DNA of 39,137 nt from an uncultured Erysipelotrichaceae bacterium (GTDB lineage: Bacteria; Bacillota_I; Bacilli_A; RF39; UBA660). The notes under the pieces were generated by a model. That model had not been told where the DNA came from, did no database searches, and saw nothing but the letters and a program-made list of their open reading frames with translations. Where the stretch lies: positions 1 to 39,137 of the forward strand of contig CADCIZ010000008.1 in the NCBI GenBank assembly GCA_902801685.1, written 5' to 3'. Each line of letters opens with the position of its first letter. Position 1 is the stretch's first letter. Positions 36,280 to 39,137 of this stretch are shown in pieces. The translations under genes and the position numbers were made by a program.

Positions 36280-36309
36280 AAAAGGAAACTTTAAATTAAT
36301 AAAGCTTCC
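36280..36309 (-). terminator. Attenuating terminator between antitoxin RNA and toxin
   Basis: A 10-bp stem with one G-T pair (36284-36293 with 36300-36309), 6-base loop, T4. In type III loci such a hairpin limits toxin mRNA relative to antitoxin RNA. Confidence 0.82.
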
Positions 36310-36320
36310 AAATTTACCAG

Positions 36321-36412
36321 CAGGATTATTTATTACTCGCACCACCTGTAAGCGAGAAACATTGACTAACAGGATTATTTATTACTCGCACCACCTGTAA
36401 GCGAGAAACATT
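36321..36412 (-). repeat. Two 43-bp direct repeats, 49-bp period
   Basis: Copies 36321-36363 and 36370-36412 are identical, separated by 6 bp. They are the antitoxin units described above. Confidence 0.97.
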
Positions 36413-36436
36413 TACATTAATAATTAATGCAATTAA

Positions 36437-36465
36437 AGTATACTACTTTTTTTAAATAGTGTCAA
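36437..36465 (-). promoter_or_regulatory. Promoter of the type III antitoxin RNA
   Basis: Consensus TTGACA (36460-36465), 17-bp spacer, TATACT (36437-36442). Among the strongest promoters in the window, as expected for an antitoxin in excess. Confidence 0.88.
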
Positions 36466-36486
36466 ATCAATTTTCTTGATATTTCA

Positions 36487-36870
36487 TCAAGTTATAATTA
36501 AACTTTTTTCTTTTAATCTATTGATTTTGCTTTGATTTACGGGATAAAAGGTAGCAACATAATTATCTCCACTATGTTTTAATTTTAATTTAACTACAAT
36601 ACAAATTTCATCTTTAAATTTACCAAAATATAACAAAGATTTTCTTTTCTTATCAAAATACACAAACAAAAGTTTTTTAATGATTTTATTAATATTAGAC
36701 ATTGCATAATTATAACTATCAATTGATGTAAACTCAGATATATGTTTATAAGTATGTTTATATAATCCACCAGATTGAATAATTATTTGATTTTCATACT
36801 CTTGTAAATCATATTTCCTAGCAATTTTCCTACTAATTCTTCCAACAACTTTATTAAATTTCTTTTTCAA
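36487..36870 (-). CDS. Small PBECR3-like RNase (BECR-fold), probable toxin
   Basis: A 127-aa basic protein. The layout VGRISRKIARKYDLQEYENQ at the start, a His-rich helix LYKHTYKHISEF, the strand KSLLYFGKF, a hydrophobic strand CIVVKLKL, and NYVATFYPVNQSKINRL near the end resembles PBECR3 (phage Barnase-EndoU-ColicinE5/D-RelE-like nuclease) domains. The paired histidines are the likely catalytic residues. Start is TTG 36868-36870 with AGGGG 9 bases upstream; no ATG is available. It lies behind a hairpin and a structured non-coding RNA and ends 22 bp before the type III antitoxin promoter. Family call is from motif memory and should be tested. Confidence 0.6.
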   Translation of the reverse strand: MKKKFNKVVGRISRKIARKYDLQEYENQIIIQSGGLYKHTYKHISEFTSIDSYNYAMSNINKIIKKLLFVYFDKKRKSLLYFGKFKDEICIVVKLKLKHSGDNYVATFYPVNQSKINRLKEKSLIIT

Positions 36871-36904
36871 TATGTATTTCCCCTGACTGTAAATTTAATA
36901 ACTA

Positions 36905-37089
36905 ACCCACACAATAAGTGTGGGCATTAAGTAAATAAGGTAGTCTCCCAGTCCTACATGTATTCTTTCGGAATATCCTACTCAAACTTATCAAATAAGC
37001 GTTAGTGCAAGAAGAAAATTTACACCCTCTTATTTACCTATTAATATTATATGACAACAAACATAAAATTAATGATAAAATTTGTTGCT
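36905..37089 (-). ncRNA. Candidate structured RNA upstream of the PBECR3-like gene
   Basis: This occupies most of the 381-bp gene-free stretch 36871-37251. On the minus strand it can form: a 5' hairpin (37081-37087 with 37055-37061); a perfect 9-bp closing stem (37029-37037 with 36931-36939); and inside it four hairpins: 37020-37025/37005-37010, 36995-36999/36987-36991, 36971-36975/36961-36965, and 36954-36957/36940-36943. A 7-bp hairpin (36918-36924/36906-36912) follows before the ribosome site. No ORF fits. It could be an antitoxin RNA, a cis-regulatory leader or an IS200/IS605-type end. Confidence 0.6.
36906..36924 (-). terminator. Hairpin between the structured RNA and the PBECR3-like gene
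   Basis: Perfect GC-rich 7-bp stem CCCACAC/GTGTGGG with a 5-base loop. The following bases are T-rich but interrupted, so termination would be partial. Confidence 0.55.
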
Positions 37090-37095
37090 AGAAAT

Positions 37096-37124
37096 AATTT
37101 AACATATTTTTAAACTAGTGTCAA
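37096..37124 (-). promoter_or_regulatory. Promoter of the structured RNA / PBECR3-like cassette
   Basis: TTGACA (37119-37124), 17-bp spacer, TAAATT (37096-37101). The -35 region shares 13 identical bases with the type III antitoxin promoter. Confidence 0.72.
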
Positions 37125-37251
37125 ATCACGTTTTTCATTAAAAATCTAAGTTTTTACAGTATAATATTTACAGTTTATCATAAAATGCTATACAATTTTT
37201 ATTTTTTTGCACTATTTATAGCAATTATATTTTTTCAAATTTTCACCAAAT

Positions 37252-37986
37252 TTATTTATTTTCCTTAACATTTTTCTTAGGAATATACTCAACTTCATCT
37301 TGTTTATTACTAATATCAATTACTTTAGTTCCAGCAATATAATCATGAAGTCCTCTTGCATCACTTGTCATAAATATCATAATTAAAATTAATATTTCAA
37401 CAATGGCTTGAATATTACTAACTATATAATTAGCCATATAAAAATCATTAGCACTAAATATATTAACAAAAATAATCAAAGCAAGATTAATAATTACACC
37501 ATTTAATATTGCGCATCTAATTAAATAATTAAATATATTTAATTCTCCTTTTTTATTCTTAACTACTTTTAATTTCATAAGTTTTTTACCAATAGTTTGT
37601 CCATTCATAGAAAATTGAAATATACCAAAGTACGCAATAACTATCGCAATAGAAATAATAGTAGAAATAACAGAATTCTTAGATATTTCGTAATTAAATT
37701 TCTTTATTTGTTTTTCATAACCTTTTTTATAATCATTATAACTATTTTTAATCTCATTATATTTTTTCTTAGTAATCTTTTTATCCTTATATTTTTCTTT
37801 AGCATTCTCATATTTGTTTTCTAACTTTTCATATTTATCAACATATACTTGATACTCTTTAGCTACCTTTTCATGATTATCATATTGATAATTAATCTGT
37901 TTAATATTAGTAAGCCCAAATACAACTACACTAACTATAACCATATCGATAAAATAGGCTGCAATTCTTTTAAATCTTGTATTCAT
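37252..37986 (-). CDS. RDD family membrane protein with coiled-coil insertion
   Basis: A 244-aa protein. The start (TRFKRIAAYFIDMVIVSVVVF) carries the R...D pattern of RDD proteins, and the middle has FQFSMNGQTIGKKLMKLKVV, with ARGLHDYIAGTKVID near the end, all conserved in the family. Four membrane spans. Between the first and second spans a Lys/Tyr/Glu-rich helical stretch (~35-98) is inserted, predicted to form a coiled coil outside or inside the membrane. Function of RDD proteins is uncertain (some are linked to Na+/H+ exchange). Ribosome site AAGGAG; an extended -10 TATAGT lies ~30 bp upstream. Confidence 0.9.
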   Translation of the reverse strand: MNTRFKRIAAYFIDMVIVSVVVFGLTNIKQINYQYDNHEKVAKEYQVYVDKYEKLENKYENAKEKYKDKKITKKKYNEIKNSYNDYKKGYEKQIKKFNYEISKNSVISTIISIAIVIAYFGIFQFSMNGQTIGKKLMKLKVVKNKKGELNIFNYLIRCAILNGVIINLALIIFVNIFSANDFYMANYIVSNIQAIVEILILIMIFMTSDARGLHDYIAGTKVIDISNKQDEVEYIPKKNVKENK

Positions 37987-38058
37987 AACACCATCTCCTT
38001 ACTAAAACTATATCATACTTTTAATTTAAAATAAATATAATTATTAAAATTTAAAATA

Positions 38059-38081
38059 AATGATTATCACGCAATCATTTA
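38059..38081 (-). terminator. Terminator-like hairpin after the ORF6N pseudogene
   Basis: An 8-bp stem AAATGATT/AATCATTT (38059-38066 with 38074-38081) with a 7-base loop; the downstream T run is broken. Overlaps the pseudogene's stop. Confidence 0.6.
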
Positions 38082-38993
38082 AATCCAATTATTTTATTAA
38101 TATCAGTAATTAATGAATTCTTTATACTATCGTCATGGATAATATCTATACTAGATTTTCTATATCCGATATGATTTATAGAATTACCTGAATGATACAC
38201 CTTATCTTTATCAATTATAAAATATCTGTCATGGAACGTATCATCATAATATACTTTTAAATTATGATAGTCACTACTATATTTATCTATATCTAACTTA
38301 GTAAGTTTACTCCTCTTACCAGTTATAAGAATAACATTACAATCTAAATTTTTAATCATATCAAGTATAGTTTTATCAGTATATCTATCTACTATAATCA
38401 ATTCTTCTTTTGTTTCACTAAATATATCTAACACTTTAGAATATGCATCATAAATCTTACCATTAAAATATACTTCATTAATCTCTTTATCTTTCTCTAA
38501 CTTATCAAGTGATTCTCTAACTTATCAAGTGATTCTTGAATTATTTTAATATCATAATCATGTTCTAATACCATATTATTGATATATTTTTGTTCAAGTA
38601 AATTAGAAGATATATAATGTCTCATAGATACAAAAGCATCCATAATTCTAATACTAACTTCAACAGCAATTTTTGATTTCAAAATTGTACTTAACATAGC
38701 CACACCTTGTTCTGTAAAAACTCTAACTTTATATCTTCTACCACCATGCAACTTCTCATAACTTGAAGTCAAAATTTTTGACCTCAAGTTATCATACTCA
38801 TCTTTTTCTAAAATTCATGAAAACCTTTCAGGAAACTTTTTAGGATTATTCTTTACTGCCTGATTAACTTCCTTTGTTCCATTTTTACATCCGTAAAGTA
38901 AAGCCAAATCTGAATCCAACATTACATATTTACCTCTAACTTCATAAATCATATTTTCAACTTTTATATCATCTTTAACTAAAATATCTTCCA
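38075..38993 (-). pseudogene. ORF6N-domain protein with PLD-like C-terminal domain, broken twice
   Basis: From ATG 38991-38993 (GGAGG upstream) the frame encodes an ORF6N domain: YEVRGKYVMLDSDLALLYGC, NQAVKNNPKKFPERFS, then LRSKILTSSYEKLHGGRRYK and FTEQGVAMLSTILKS. It is interrupted by TGA at 38815-38817, where relatives usually have an aromatic residue, and by a 20-bp tandem duplication (38495-38534) that shifts the frame after LDKLE. With one copy removed the frame continues into NGKIYDAYSKVLDIFSETKEELIIVD and a phosphatase/PLD-like end (DTFHDRYFIID). ORF6N proteins come from phage or toxin-like mobile genes and bind DNA. Clearly inactive. Confidence 0.88.
38495..38534. repeat. 20-bp tandem duplication in the ORF6N pseudogene
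   Basis: The unit CTCTAACTTATCAAGTGATT is at 38495-38514 and again at 38515-38534. Removing one copy restores the frame, so this is a recent slippage or duplication event. Confidence 0.95.
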
Positions 38994-39024
38994 TAAAGTA
39001 CCTCCATCACACACAGTCTCATAC

Positions 39025-39051
39025 ATTATCACAACCCTAATCCATTGTCAA
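39025..39051 (-). promoter_or_regulatory. Promoter of the ORF6N pseudogene
   Basis: TTGACA (39046-39051) and GATAAT (39025-39030) preceded by TGT, with a short 15-bp spacer. Confidence 0.55.
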
Positions 39052-39084
39052 AAATACATTTTTCAATAATTGATACCATATTTA

Positions 39085-39127
39085 TACAATATTTTAACTT
39101 TTGCATATCAGTATTTAAAATATTGTA
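39085..39127. repeat. 13-bp inverted repeat upstream of the ORF6N pseudogene
   Basis: TACAATATTTTAA (39085-39097) and its perfect reverse complement (39115-39127), 17-base spacer. It could be an operator or a terminator of a gene beyond the edge. Confidence 0.5.
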
Positions 39128-39137
39128 AATAATACTG

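Larger units (their letters stand above)
36280..36430 (-). ncRNA. Type III antitoxin RNA with two pseudoknot repeats
   Basis: A transcript from the promoter at 36437-36465 would start near 36430 and end at 36280. It has two copies of a 43-nt identical unit with 49-nt period (36370-36412 and 36321-36363). Each unit, read on the minus strand, can form an H-type pseudoknot: stem 1 CTCGC/GCGAG (36401-36405 with 3685-89 of the same hundred, i.e. 36385-36389) and stem 2 from the loop ACAGG (36394-36398) to the downstream CCTGT (36369-36373). This is the defining structure of ToxI/CptI antitoxins. In the second unit stem 2 has 4 bp. Confidence 0.82.

Noticed and set aside
36321-36412. Two direct repeats as a minimal CRISPR array
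   Set aside because: The repeats are 43 bp with only 6 bp between them, no cas genes are present, and pseudoknot pairing with a promoter and a terminator fits a type III antitoxin.
36905-37061. A known riboswitch class (purine, SAM, TPP, c-di-GMP, lysine, THF, T-box) for the structured RNA
   Set aside because: None of the conserved cores of those classes could be matched by eye. A tRNA or 5S rRNA fold was also considered and does not fit.
38815-38817. TGA read as Trp (genetic code 4), which would rescue the ORF6N gene
   Set aside because: TGG is the Trp codon throughout and TGA ends several intact genes (8561-8563, 11307-11309, 12126-12128, 32489-32491). The 20-bp duplication also breaks the gene independently.

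Overview
The window is very AT-rich and nearly every gene lies on the minus strand, so it is transcribed from right to left. Gene content (TagO-type wall polymer initiation, a secreted GH25 muramidase with wall-binding repeats, a dockerin-bearing glucosaminidase, AGGAGG-type ribosome sites, perfect TTGACA/TATAAT-type promoters) points to a Gram-positive, low-GC Bacillota, most likely an uncultured gut Bacilli or Clostridia lineage. TGA is used as a stop and TGG for Trp, so the code is standard (table 11). No rRNA, tRNA, intact insertion sequence or CRISPR array was seen.

Positions 1-30347 are a large cell-wall or capsular polysaccharide locus. In transcription order it holds: tagO (lipid-linked GlcNAc-1-P initiation); rfbACDB (dTDP-L-rhamnose) on its own promoter and terminator; a GH25 muramidase with 372-bp internal super-repeats; a TupA-like ATP-grasp gene and an SGNH hydrolase; an acyltransferase; an unknown 407-aa protein; a GT4 enzyme; an RgpC/RgpD-like ABC exporter; a two-domain GT2; a small membrane protein and a GT-C/DUF2142 enzyme. 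A strong promoter then starts a second block: GT2 plus DUF2304 plus flippase (resembling streptococcal GacI-GacJ-GacK, with the GT-C enzyme as the GacL counterpart), further GT2, GT8 and probable galactofuranosyltransferase genes, glf, a DUF1972 (Cps2T/RgpA-like) rhamnosyltransferase, ugd, a DUF616 enzyme and a GT2 cut by the window edge. The likely product is a rhamnose-rich polymer exported by the ABC transporter and decorated outside the membrane with sugars flipped on undecaprenyl phosphate, probably including galactofuranose.

Positions 30519-35899 hold a truncated DUF4143 ATPase, the only plus-strand gene (a charged coiled-coil membrane protein), and a two-gene operon: a secreted glucosaminidase with cadherin-like and dockerin domains, and a membrane-anchored protein with an Ig-like and the same cadherin-like domain.

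Positions 35962-39137 are an accessory strip. It contains a type III toxin-antitoxin locus of the CptIN/ToxIN kind whose antitoxin RNA (promoter, two 49-nt-spaced pseudoknot repeats, terminator) is intact while the toxin gene carries an out-of-frame internal deletion. Immediately upstream is a second cassette with a sister promoter, a well-folded ~180-nt non-coding stretch, a hairpin, and a PBECR3-like RNase gene: the same layout, which makes it a candidate undescribed RNA-controlled toxin system. An RDD membrane protein and an ORF6N-domain pseudogene (in-frame TGA plus a 20-bp tandem duplication) finish the window.
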